Shown piece by piece: positions 37,357 through 46,122 of a DNA stretch of 64,000 nt; positions within the stretch are counted from its first letter, which is position 1, and the number at the start of each line of letters is the position of its first letter. This DNA is from Rheinheimera sp. 1928-s (GTDB lineage: Bacteria > Pseudomonadota > Gammaproteobacteria > Enterobacterales > Alteromonadaceae). Both the position numbers and the translations under genes were made by a program. Where the stretch lies: positions 101,082 through 165,081 of the forward strand of contig NZ_JARIXP010000008.1 of assembly GCF_029269265.1 (NCBI RefSeq), written 5' to 3'. The notes under the pieces are model-generated. The model saw nothing but the letters and a program-made list of their open reading frames with translations, was not told the DNA's origin and made no database searches.

Positions 37357-38529
37357 ATGCCTTATCAAGCTTTAACCCCAAAAGAAGCTGCGTTATTTGC
37401 AGACAAGCACAGCGATTTATTTGGCGACCACAGCCAGTTAACCACTGAGCTCCTGAAAAACGATGGTATGAATCAGGTGTTCAGAGTAAAAAACAACAGG
37501 GGCACCAGCCTGATAGTGAAACAAGCCTTGCCTGAGCCTTCAACTTTCACTCAGCACTGGCCTGTCAGCTTAAACAGAGCACAAATTGAAGCTGATGTCT
37601 TAAAACACCATGCCAAAATCTGCCCGGATTATCTGGTCGAAGTCTTGTTTTACGATGCACAGCTTTTCGCTTTGTTGCTGGAAGACTTATCAGATTGCAT
37701 TAGTTTACGCACAGCCATAGCGACCGGAGTGTTACCACAGGATACAGGCCTGCATCTGGGTCGTTATCTGGCCAATACCTGTTTTTACAGCAGTGACTTT
37801 GTCTTAACAGGCCCAGTGAAAAAAGCCCGGCAACTGCAATTTAGCAATCCGGAACTCAGTTTAGTGATTGAAGATTTGGTCTTTACTGACCCCTACTGTA
37901 ACCACGAACGCAACAGCCTGAGTTTTGCGCAACGACCACAAGTGCAGGAGTTATGGTTCAACGAAACTCTGCAGGCAGAAGTGGCTCAGCTGAAAGCCGG
38001 TTTTCTGGCAAAACCTCAGGCCTTGCTGCATGGCGATTTGCATTGTGGCAATGTGTTAGTGAATCATCAGCAGCATAAAATAATAAGTGCCGAATTTGGC
38101 TGCTACGGCCCCATAGGTTTTGATACCGGAACTTTTTTGGCCAGTTTGATTTTGAACTTACTGACTCCGGAGCCCGCCAGAGAAACTGCTTTATGCCACT
38201 ATTTGTTAAGTCAAATCGAGTTATTCTGGCAAGAGTTCTCCGCAGTATTCAGCACCCTGATGCAAAAGCAAACCACAGATCAAAGCTTTCAGAATGCGTC
38301 TTACCAACAATGGTATTTGCAGCAATTGTGGCAGGACACTTTAGGTTATGCAGGCTGTGAGCTAATACGTCGCGCTATCGGCTGGGCACCGGCAGAAGAA
38401 TTAAAACAACTAAAAGACGAAGCATTTAAACAACAAGCTCAGCAGCAGATACTGGCTTTAGGTCAGAAGTTAATTACGGAGCGCCAGCAGATGACGTTAC
38501 AAGATTTATTATCCAACATTGCTCAATAA
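37357..38529 (+). CDS. mtnK: S-methyl-5-thioribose kinase-like protein
   Basis: 390 residues of the aminoglycoside phosphotransferase fold. Catalytic loop LLHGDLHCGNVLV, metal-binding region IISAEFGCYGPIGFDTG: the EF-x-YGP-GFD segment is characteristic of MtnK, which phosphorylates methylthioribose in methionine salvage. No mtnA or other salvage gene is adjacent, so the pathway role is not confirmed. The Asp of the usual DPEF is changed to Ala-Glu (SAEF), a possible deviation in metal binding. It precedes a VOC gene by 12 bp. Confidence 0.72.
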   Translation: MPYQALTPKEAALFADKHSDLFGDHSQLTTELLKNDGMNQVFRVKNNRGTSLIVKQALPEPSTFTQHWPVSLNRAQIEADVLKHHAKICPDYLVEVLFYDAQLFALLLEDLSDCISLRTAIATGVLPQDTGLHLGRYLANTCFYSSDFVLTGPVKKARQLQFSNPELSLVIEDLVFTDPYCNHERNSLSFAQRPQVQELWFNETLQAEVAQLKAGFLAKPQALLHGDLHCGNVLVNHQQHKIISAEFGCYGPIGFDTGTFLASLILNLLTPEPARETALCHYLLSQIELFWQEFSAVFSTLMQKQTTDQSFQNASYQQWYLQQLWQDTLGYAGCELIRRAIGWAPAEELKQLKDEAFKQQAQQQILALGQKLITERQQMTLQDLLSNIAQ

Positions 38530-38541
38530 CCGAGGTGATCT

Positions 38542-38907
38542 ATGCAAAAAGTAACAGGTATAGGAGGAGTCTTTATCCGGGCCAAAGACCCGCAGGCACT
38601 GGCACTTTGGTATCAGCAGCATTTAGGTATTCCGCTTTGCCCTGATGCACCTTATGGCAGTTTTATCGCAAAAGCTGCTGATGAAACCGTCTGGTCAACT
38701 TTTGCTGCAGACACTGCTTACTTTGGTTCAGTGAACCAGCAAAGCATGATCAATTACAGGGTGACTGATTTAGAGGCGATGTTAACGCAACTCAAGGCAG
38801 CCAATGTATGGGTCGATGAACAAATAGAAGACGGCGACTATGGCAAATTTGGCTGGGCTATGGATCCTGAAGGCAATAGATTTGAACTCTGGCAACCCAA
38901 AATCTAA
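38542..38907 (+). CDS. VOC family protein
   Basis: 121 residues, one vicinal-oxygen-chelate unit pair: GIGGVFIRAKDPQALALWYQ at the N terminus and GWAMDPEGNRFELWQP at the C terminus with the terminal metal Glu. No substrate can be assigned. Ribosome site GAGGTG. Likely co-transcribed with the kinase gene. Overlaps the convergent ABC gene by 4 bp. Confidence 0.85.
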   Translation: MQKVTGIGGVFIRAKDPQALALWYQQHLGIPLCPDAPYGSFIAKAADETVWSTFAADTAYFGSVNQQSMINYRVTDLEAMLTQLKAANVWVDEQIEDGDYGKFGWAMDPEGNRFELWQPKI

Positions 38908-41018
38908 AGCACCGGAGCATGACTTAGTGGCTGAGGTGAGTTATGTAATTGACGGAATTCTCTTGTGATATCCGTCAGTTGCCCTTGCTGCAGCAACAAA
39001 ATCCGATCTGCAGTTAAAATGCTGTCGGGCCTGTGTGCAACGATAATGCGCGCAACCTGCAACTGCCGAATAGCCTGATTAACCCTGGCCTCTAACGCAA
39101 GATCCAAATGACTGGTTGCTTCATCCAGCAGCAATACTCTGGGCTTGTGGTATAAGGCTCTGGCGATCAGTAAACGTTGTTTTTGCCCACCGGATAACGC
39201 CGATCCCATATCACCAATCAAAGTGTTGTAGCCCATAGGCATGGCAATAATATCCTGATGGATAGCAGCAAGTTCTGCACAATGCATCAGATGCTGCACA
39301 TCAGGTTTAGGGCTAAAAAAGCTGATATTGTCCATCACAGAACCTGATAACAACTGATCATTTTGCATCACTGCGGCAATCTGGCTGCGGTAATGCTGCA
39401 AACCAAAGCTGCTCAGCTCCATACCATCCACCAGCACTTTGCCTTGCTGTGCAACGGCCAACCCCAGAATAACTTTTAACAGACTGGTTTTGCCGCAGCC
39501 GGACGGCCCGACAATGGCAACGCTTTCGCCCGGAGATAACTGAAAACTCAGTTGATGAAACAGCCAGGGGTCCTGCGCCGCCTGCTGAAAACTCAGGTCG
39601 CGTAATTCAATATGACCTTGCAACTGTAAATAAGGCTGGCTCTCTCCTAAATCCTCGGTGTCTGTCAGCGCAATATCCGCCAGACGTTGCAGGTGTAGCT
39701 CAAGCATGCGGAATTCGACCCAGTGGTCAATAAAAGCAGCAGCTCTTTGGGTAAACTGGCTTTTGTAACTGGCAAATGCAAACAACATTCCGACACTAAA
39801 AGCATTGTCGATCACTGCCAGAGCTGCCAGATAAATCACGAGTATATGCTCAATACCAAATAACAATTGATGCACAGCCTGCAATGATAAGTGCCAGCGC
39901 CCCAGCCGGAATTGCTGATCCACAGCATCTGAGTACTGATTTTGCCACAGGCTCAACCTTTGGCTTTGTTTGGAGAACAACTGCAAACACTGTATGGCGC
40001 GGACACTCTCCATAAAGCCGGACTGTTCTTTCGCCTGAGTCACTATGCTTTGCTCCGTACATTGTTTTAGTGGCGAATAAAAAACAAACCTCAGCAGCGC
40101 ATAAAGCAGCACAGCCACCAGCACCACGGCGGCCAACACCGGATGATAAACAAACAACAAGACCAGCACAGTACAAGCCATAAGGCCATCAATCAGCGCC
40201 TCAATCAGGCTATTCGTCAGCAATTCCCGTAACTGCTGCAAAGAACCAAAACGCGACACAATATCGCCCATATGGCGCTTCTCAAAAAAACTCATTGGCA
40301 AATGCAGTAAATGCCGGAATAAATTCGTGGCCAATTGCAGATTTAATACCGACCCTAAATGCAGCACCAGCCAGCTACGCAGAATATTGGTCAGAATTTG
40401 CAACAGCAGCAACAAGGCAAATCCTATCGCCAGCACATGCAATAAATCCAAATCCCGGCTTACCAGCACTTCATCCACCACCAGTTGCAGGTAATAAGGG
40501 GCCACCAGTAAGAAAAACTGCAGCACCAGCGACATCAACAGTATTCTGAATAATGCCGACCACAACCCTGAAGCCGAAGACCAAAACTGCCGCACACTTA
40601 ACTTTTGTCGTTGATCTTGCTTTTTAAACTCAGTGGTCGGACTCAGTTCAAGAGCAATGCCGGTAAAGCATTGATCGACGTCAGCAAAGCACAACTCACG
40701 TTTGCCACAAGCAGGGTCATGGATCTGAATTTTTTGCCCTTTCACTTTCACCAGCACGACAAAGTGGCTCATCTGCCAATGCAAAATGCAGGGCAACTTC
40801 AACTGAGCCAGCTCTTCAGGCTCCAGTCGTAAAGCACGTCCCGCCAGTCCCAGATTGTCAGCCAGCTGCATCAGATGCTGCAAAGTTAAGCCTTTAAGCG
40901 ACAAAGGATAACGTTGACGCAAACTGGCCATATCGGTTTTATAGCCATAAGCACCGGCCACCATAGCCAGACAGGCCAATCCACACTCGGCCGCCTCAGA
41001 TTGATAGATGATCTGCAT
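38904..41018 (-). CDS. C39-peptidase ABC exporter (bacteriocin-type)
   Basis: 704 residues. An N-terminal C39 peptidase has Q6, C12 (EAAECGLACLAM), H85 (SHFVVL) and D101 (HDPACG), a complete catalytic set. Six TM helices (about 160-420) follow, then the ATPase with GPSGCGKTSL, LSGGQKQR and LLLDEATSHLD. Such transporters cleave double-glycine leaders while exporting peptides. The cargo gene is not obvious. The ATG at 41018 lacks a good ribosome site of its own and lies within a 31-codon ORF, suggesting translational coupling. HlyD partner is upstream. Confidence 0.94.
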   Translation of the reverse strand: MQIIYQSEAAECGLACLAMVAGAYGYKTDMASLRQRYPLSLKGLTLQHLMQLADNLGLAGRALRLEPEELAQLKLPCILHWQMSHFVVLVKVKGQKIQIHDPACGKRELCFADVDQCFTGIALELSPTTEFKKQDQRQKLSVRQFWSSASGLWSALFRILLMSLVLQFFLLVAPYYLQLVVDEVLVSRDLDLLHVLAIGFALLLLLQILTNILRSWLVLHLGSVLNLQLATNLFRHLLHLPMSFFEKRHMGDIVSRFGSLQQLRELLTNSLIEALIDGLMACTVLVLLFVYHPVLAAVVLVAVLLYALLRFVFYSPLKQCTEQSIVTQAKEQSGFMESVRAIQCLQLFSKQSQRLSLWQNQYSDAVDQQFRLGRWHLSLQAVHQLLFGIEHILVIYLAALAVIDNAFSVGMLFAFASYKSQFTQRAAAFIDHWVEFRMLELHLQRLADIALTDTEDLGESQPYLQLQGHIELRDLSFQQAAQDPWLFHQLSFQLSPGESVAIVGPSGCGKTSLLKVILGLAVAQQGKVLVDGMELSSFGLQHYRSQIAAVMQNDQLLSGSVMDNISFFSPKPDVQHLMHCAELAAIHQDIIAMPMGYNTLIGDMGSALSGGQKQRLLIARALYHKPRVLLLDEATSHLDLALEARVNQAIRQLQVARIIVAHRPDSILTADRILLLQQGQLTDITREFRQLHNSPQPLSHAPVL

Positions 41019-41091
41019 CTGAATGCTCTAACAAAGGGCCTGAGTATTCGCCAGTACAGGCCTGTTTTTTTATCATCCGCTTCTCCATCAT
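40996..41091 (-). CDS. 31-codon ORF between HlyD and C39 exporter genes
   Basis: Encodes MMEKRMIKKQACTGEYSGPL followed by eleven residues (LEHSDADHLSI). An AGGGAG ribosome site precedes two adjacent ATGs (41091 and 41088), with ideal spacing to the second. The ORF overlaps the exporter start by 23 bp in another frame. It could be a small secreted or signalling peptide with one Cys, or a translational-coupling leader. It has no double-glycine site, so it is not a standard C39 substrate. Confidence 0.4.
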   Translation of the reverse strand: MMEKRMIKKQACTGEYSGPLLEHSDADHLSI

Positions 41092-41112
41092 AAGCTCCCT
41101 ACAAACTCTGGT

Positions 41113-42372
41113 TTAAATTTGAAAACGCCCTTTTAAGCTGAACAAAGGTTCCAGCAACCAGCTCAACACCGAACGCTGTTCCAGTACTATGTCAGCACTT
41201 AATAACATGCCGGCCTGCAACGGCATTTGTTCGCCATAAGCTTCAATAAATTGTTGATCCAGCCGCACCTGCACCTGATAAACCGGTTCCTGGATTTGTA
41301 CCGGACTATCGGGGTCTTGCGCCATCAGCACGGCTTTTGAAAGCTGGCTGATTTCCCCCTGATACAAACCAAAACGCTGGTAAGGAAAAGCATCAAAACG
41401 CAACCAGGTGGTCTGGCCGGGTTGAATAAAACCAAAAGCCCGGGTTGGAACTAATAATTGAGCGTATAAAAAATCCGATTCCGGCAGCACTTGCATTAAC
41501 ACTTGGCTGCCTTGCAGATACTGGCCAGCGCTCACCACTAAATTTGTGACTCTGCCCGCAACCGGAGCTGTTAATACCACTTCTTTGCGAGCCAGCAATT
41601 CAGTTTTCTGCTGCTCCAAACTCAGCCGCTCAGCTTGTAATTGCTGAAGCTGGCGCTGCTGTTCAACAGGCAAAGCCTGAAGTTGATTTTCCCACTGGAT
41701 CTGTTGCTGAAGAATGGATTGAGCCAAAGTTTGTACCTCAGCCAGTTGTTGCTGCAACATCAGGTGCTGATCCTGCTGTTGCTCCAGTTGTAACTTTGGC
41801 AGATGGCCTTTGAGCGCAAGGTCCTGCTGGGACAGTAAACGTTGAGTCTGTAAACCAATGCGCTGAGACAGCAATTGCTGCTGGCGCTGGTTTTCTGCCA
41901 GTTGCCGTTTGACATTACTGATTTGCGCTGCCAATTGTTGACGCTGCTGCTCAAAACTTTGAATCAGTTCAAGCCGCTTCTGCGCATTTAATGCCAGCTG
42001 AAGTGCAAGACTGCTTTGCAGGTGTTCGGTCAGACTTTCTCCGGCTGCCAGATACTCGTCTGTACTCAGTAAAGCCAGTTTTTGACCTGCCTGCACCAAA
42101 GTGCCGTCCTGAATATAAAGTTGTTTCAACACAGCTGAACGCTGACTTTGAATACGAACCACACCACTGGACGGTTTCAGATAACCCACCACGGTTTCTT
42201 TGCGGGAAAAACTTGCCTGGTGCAACAGCAGCAATAAACTGAGCAAGATAAAAACTAAACAAAAACACAACACCGAGCTGCTGACAGGCTGAACAATACT
42301 CACCTGCCCTTCCAGGCGTTGCTGTTGTGCCTGCAGAGCTTTGGATCTAAATAAACTCTGTTCTGTCGTCAT
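41113..42372 (-). CDS. HlyD-family adaptor of the C39 exporter
   Basis: 419 residues from ATG 42372 with a GGAG site; the frame open to 42447 lacks one. One TM helix (about 31-52), a lipoyl half (GVVRIQSQRSAVLKQLYIQDG), a long Gln/Leu coiled coil (about 120-260), the second lipoyl half (LTAPVAGRVTNLVVSAGQYL) and a C-terminal barrel. It would link the ABC exporter to an outer-membrane channel of the TolC type. Same operon as the exporter. Confidence 0.93.
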   Translation of the reverse strand: MTTEQSLFRSKALQAQQQRLEGQVSIVQPVSSSVLCFCLVFILLSLLLLLHQASFSRKETVVGYLKPSSGVVRIQSQRSAVLKQLYIQDGTLVQAGQKLALLSTDEYLAAGESLTEHLQSSLALQLALNAQKRLELIQSFEQQRQQLAAQISNVKRQLAENQRQQQLLSQRIGLQTQRLLSQQDLALKGHLPKLQLEQQQDQHLMLQQQLAEVQTLAQSILQQQIQWENQLQALPVEQQRQLQQLQAERLSLEQQKTELLARKEVVLTAPVAGRVTNLVVSAGQYLQGSQVLMQVLPESDFLYAQLLVPTRAFGFIQPGQTTWLRFDAFPYQRFGLYQGEISQLSKAVLMAQDPDSPVQIQEPVYQVQVRLDQQFIEAYGEQMPLQAGMLLSADIVLEQRSVLSWLLEPLFSLKGRFQI

Positions 42373-42540
42373 AGTGAAACTCCGTGCAGTTTTGTACACT
42401 GCAAAAAGACTTTTCACTTTGTGCCGACAGGCATAGACCCGACACAATTAAAAAAGCTGTTACTAAAGTAAGACCAAGTGTAGTTCAAGCATAAAAACAC
42501 ACAAATAATTAACAACAAAAACACAAATTGGCACAACTCT

Positions 42541-43497
42541 ATGTCCAGTCACACTACAGAATCAAGCAGAACCGCCATAGAACTGATCTGGGTTCAGCGC
42601 GCATGGAAAGCAGGAAAACATAATGCTTTTACAGACTTATGTTACTTCAGCCAGCGCTATTATCTGGTGTTCCGTCAGGCGTCCACACATCACTCCAAAG
42701 ATGGTGTACTGCGGATCATGAGTTCAGTGCAGGGCAAAAAATGGCGTACTGTGGCTGTACTGCACAACCCTGCTGCCGATTTAAGGGATGGCAAATTAAG
42801 TGTAACGCCAGGCGGAAAACTACAGTTACTGGCCGCTGCTGCTTTTCATGACAAAACAAAGCAGGCTTATCAATCTTATCTTTGGTCTTCAACTGATGGC
42901 AAAACCTGGTCGGAACCTCAGGCTGTAGGTGAAACTGATTATTGGTTATGGCGTTTAAGCTGGCTACGCGATCAGGCGTATGCCGTCGCCTATAAATGTG
43001 GTGCCGACCGGCATATTCGTTTGTATCAACAAGAGGATACAGGCCAGTTCGACGTTGCGGGCCCCAGAATATATTCGGAAGGCTATGCCAATGAAGCCGC
43101 CTTGTTATTTGATCACAAAGACACAGCCTGGTGTTTATTGCGCAAAGATCCAGACCATGGCCAACTAGGTTACGCTCATGCTCCCTATCACCACTGGAAC
43201 TGGCTGGATATTGGCTGCCGTATAGGAGGCCCACAGGCTATATTTACGCCATCAGGACAACTGCTTGCGGTAGTGCGGCTTTATGATCACAAAGTACGCA
43301 CCAGCCTGGTTTCATTAGATCAACACAGCGGCAAGCTGACCGAGATACTGGTTTTACCTTCAGGCGGAGATTGCAGTTACGCCGGTATGGTATTGCAGCA
43401 AAACAGGTTGCTGATCAGCTACTACTCTTCCCATCAGGGCCGTTGCTCCATTTATACCGCACTTGTACAGATTAAAGACAAAACAGAAACAAGTTAG
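42541..43497 (+). CDS. Sialidase/BNR-fold protein, cytoplasmic
   Basis: 318 residues without a signal peptide. BNR/Asp-box-like repeats are visible (SSTDGKTWSEP near residues 116-126; DGVLRIMSSVQGKKWRT), together with YYLVFRQ and ISYYSSHQGRCSIY, pointing to a beta-propeller like exo-sialidases and other glycosidases. Full catalytic residues cannot be verified by eye. Divergent from the hlyD/C39 operon with a 168-bp shared upstream region. Start ATG has no clear ribosome site. Confidence 0.7.
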   Translation: MSSHTTESSRTAIELIWVQRAWKAGKHNAFTDLCYFSQRYYLVFRQASTHHSKDGVLRIMSSVQGKKWRTVAVLHNPAADLRDGKLSVTPGGKLQLLAAAAFHDKTKQAYQSYLWSSTDGKTWSEPQAVGETDYWLWRLSWLRDQAYAVAYKCGADRHIRLYQQEDTGQFDVAGPRIYSEGYANEAALLFDHKDTAWCLLRKDPDHGQLGYAHAPYHHWNWLDIGCRIGGPQAIFTPSGQLLAVVRLYDHKVRTSLVSLDQHSGKLTEILVLPSGGDCSYAGMVLQQNRLLISYYSSHQGRCSIYTALVQIKDKTETS

Positions 43498-43734
43498 CAC
43501 CATGTAAACCTGATTTTGCTTAAATAGATATTGCGCAATTAACCCCCTGCCAACCTGAAGGTTTTTGGCTCTTTTATCAGCCATATCGGCAAAAGTAGCT
43601 GCAAAATGCTATAGTAGCCGCAGGTTATCAGGGCAAACACTGTGGTCACTCCAGAGTTTGTAGGGTTCGCTCTGATAACAGACCCGCAGGACGCACCAGA
43701 GTATATAACAGCCTAAAAATAAGGTAACACATTG

Positions 43735-46008
43735 ATGAAAACATGCAAAAAGTCTGTTCTGGCATTGAGTATTCAGGCCAGTCTGCTCGCTGCAGCCATG
43801 GGTCTTTCTCCTGCTTTATTCGCGCAGGAAAGTGACAAAGATCAGGCTGCTGAAGAGACAAAATTGGAACGCATTATGGTGACTGCGCAAAAACGCGTGC
43901 AAAGCACCCAGGAAGTTCCTATCTCTATTGCAACCTTAAGCGGTGAAAAATTCGACGCTTTGTTTGCAGGTGGCGAGGATATCCAGGCTTTATCTGGAAA
44001 AATTCCAGGTTTATACGCTGAATCATCAAACGGCCGTGCTGCACCACGTTTTTATATTCGTGGTTTAGGAAACACAGATTTTGACCTGGCCGCTTCTCAG
44101 CCAGTTTCTGTGATTATGGATGACGTGGTGATGGAAAACGTAATCCTTAAAAGCTTCCCGCTATTTGACGTAGCGCAGGCTGAAGTGATCCGTGGTCCAC
44201 AAGGTACTTTATTTGGCCGCAACACCACAGCAGGTATAGTGAAATTTACCTCTGTAAAACCAACTCAGGACTTTGAAGCTTATACCAAAGCAACGGTAGG
44301 CAGCTTCGGCACTATTAACGTGGAAGGCGCAGCTGGTGGTGGTTTAACTGACGAATTATCAGCCCGTATCTCCTTGATGAACCAAAACCGTGACGACTAT
44401 GTTGACAACGGTTTTACCGGTGAAAAAGATTTTACCGGTGGTCATGACGAAAAAGCAGGTCGCCTGCAGTTTTTATACGACACTGACGATTTCTCAGCTT
44501 TATTAAACGTACATGGCCGCAAACTGGATGGCACCTCCTCTTTATTTAGAGCCAACGTCCTGACTCCGGGTAGCAACGAGCTGAACGAAAATTATGATCG
44601 TGACACCGTTTATTATGATAAAGGCGATGGCAACTATCAGGAATACGATAACTTCGGTACCTCGTTAACTTTTGAATTTGCTTTAAAAGACATGACCTTA
44701 ACCATGATTTCAGCGATGGAAAAAGCGGATGGCAAAGGTAAAGGCGATATCGATGGTGGTTATTTCATTGATACCAATTTTGATGGTGTCGCTGAAGAAA
44801 CTGGCCCAGGTTTTATTCCTTTTGATGCTGTGACTGAAGATCAGTTAAATGACTTAGAACAGTTTACTCAGGAAATCCGTTTAGCCAGCGATACCAATGA
44901 AGCTTTAGAATGGCAGGTTGGCGCGTTTTACTTTGACTCCTCTTTTGGCGTCACCAGCGTTGACGGCTTCTTTGGCGCGACCACTGTATACCACGGCAAC
45001 AAAAGCTGGGCCGTATTTGGTCAAACGACTTATAACCTCAATGACCGTTGGGATATCACAGGTGGTATTCGTTACACTCACGACGAAAAAACCTTCTGGG
45101 TAGGCCAACAAAATGTGGATAGCTTCGCTTTAACCATAGGCGAAGCCGCCATCCAGGATTACGATCCAATCAAAGTGGATGATGGTCAGGTCAGTTGGGA
45201 ATTAAGCAGCAACTATCGCCTGACAGACTCCACCAGCGTTTTTGGTCGTGTTGCCAGCGGTTTCCGCGCCCAGTCTATTCAAGGGCGTGATGTTGCCTTT
45301 GAAAAAGCACCTTCAGTGGCCGACTCAGAAACTATTACGTCATTTGAAGTAGGTGCTAAGTCTGATTTACTGGATGACTCATTGCGTCTGAACGGCGCTC
45401 TGTTTTATTACACCATTGACGATATTCAGTTATCCGCTATTGGTGGCGAAACTCAGGGTAACCAGTTGATCAATGCCGATAAAGGTGTAGGTTATGGTTT
45501 TGAAGTAGACGCTGAGTGGCGTGCAACCAAAAGCCTGGTCTTTGGCGGTGGTTTCAGCTACAACAACACTGAACTGAAGGATCAAAACTTACTGGTTGCT
45601 CCATGTGGTTCAGGTGCCTGTACACCAACAGACCCGTCTAACGGTGCTGGTTTAGTCTTTATTGACGGCAATCCATTCCCACAAGCTCCTGAAACTATTT
45701 TAACGGTCAATGCCCGTTATGATATTCCGGTCAGCACGGGTGAGATTTATTTTTATGGTGATGTAGCTCGTCAGGGTGAAACAAACCTGTTCCTGTATGA
45801 ATCTATGGAATATCGTACCAACGGTAATTTTGAAGCTGGTTTACGTATTGGTTATCTGAACTTTGATAACGACTACGAAGTGGCTTTATTTGGCCGTAAT
45901 ATCACGGACGAAGACAACTTAAAAGGTGCTATCGACTTCAACAACCTGACAGGCTTTGTTAACGAACCTCGTATTATTGGTGTTGAGTTTAAGAAAAGCT
46001 TTTTCTAA
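43735..46008 (+). CDS. TonB-dependent outer-membrane receptor
   Basis: 757 residues from ATG 43735 (AAGGTAA site; a TTG one codon earlier is less likely). Signal peptide ends near LFAQ. TonB-box-like ERIMVTAQKR, plug domain with IPGLYAES, RFYIRGLGN and EVIRGPQGTLFGRNTTAG, then a 22-strand barrel ending in Phe (KKSFF). The type resembles receptors for organic substrates in Alteromonadales and Sphingomonads; the ligand is unknown. Terminator follows. Confidence 0.94.
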   Translation: MKTCKKSVLALSIQASLLAAAMGLSPALFAQESDKDQAAEETKLERIMVTAQKRVQSTQEVPISIATLSGEKFDALFAGGEDIQALSGKIPGLYAESSNGRAAPRFYIRGLGNTDFDLAASQPVSVIMDDVVMENVILKSFPLFDVAQAEVIRGPQGTLFGRNTTAGIVKFTSVKPTQDFEAYTKATVGSFGTINVEGAAGGGLTDELSARISLMNQNRDDYVDNGFTGEKDFTGGHDEKAGRLQFLYDTDDFSALLNVHGRKLDGTSSLFRANVLTPGSNELNENYDRDTVYYDKGDGNYQEYDNFGTSLTFEFALKDMTLTMISAMEKADGKGKGDIDGGYFIDTNFDGVAEETGPGFIPFDAVTEDQLNDLEQFTQEIRLASDTNEALEWQVGAFYFDSSFGVTSVDGFFGATTVYHGNKSWAVFGQTTYNLNDRWDITGGIRYTHDEKTFWVGQQNVDSFALTIGEAAIQDYDPIKVDDGQVSWELSSNYRLTDSTSVFGRVASGFRAQSIQGRDVAFEKAPSVADSETITSFEVGAKSDLLDDSLRLNGALFYYTIDDIQLSAIGGETQGNQLINADKGVGYGFEVDAEWRATKSLVFGGGFSYNNTELKDQNLLVAPCGSGACTPTDPSNGAGLVFIDGNPFPQAPETILTVNARYDIPVSTGEIYFYGDVARQGETNLFLYESMEYRTNGNFEAGLRIGYLNFDNDYEVALFGRNITDEDNLKGAIDFNNLTGFVNEPRIIGVEFKKSFF

Positions 46009-46023
46009 GTTTTAGTCTTAGAC

Positions 46024-46056
46024 AAAAAAAGGGCATACACTGTATGCCCTTTTTTA
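46024..46056. terminator. Bidirectional terminator
   Basis: GGGCATAC/GTATGCCC (46031-46038 with 46042-46049) is flanked by seven A on the left and seven T on the right. It serves the TonB receptor gene on the plus strand and ppc on the minus strand. Confidence 0.88.
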
Positions 46057-46122
46057 TGTACAGGATGTACGGTATGTCGCAACTGTCAGGAACGTTGTTG
46101 CGACGCATTTGAAAACAGCATC

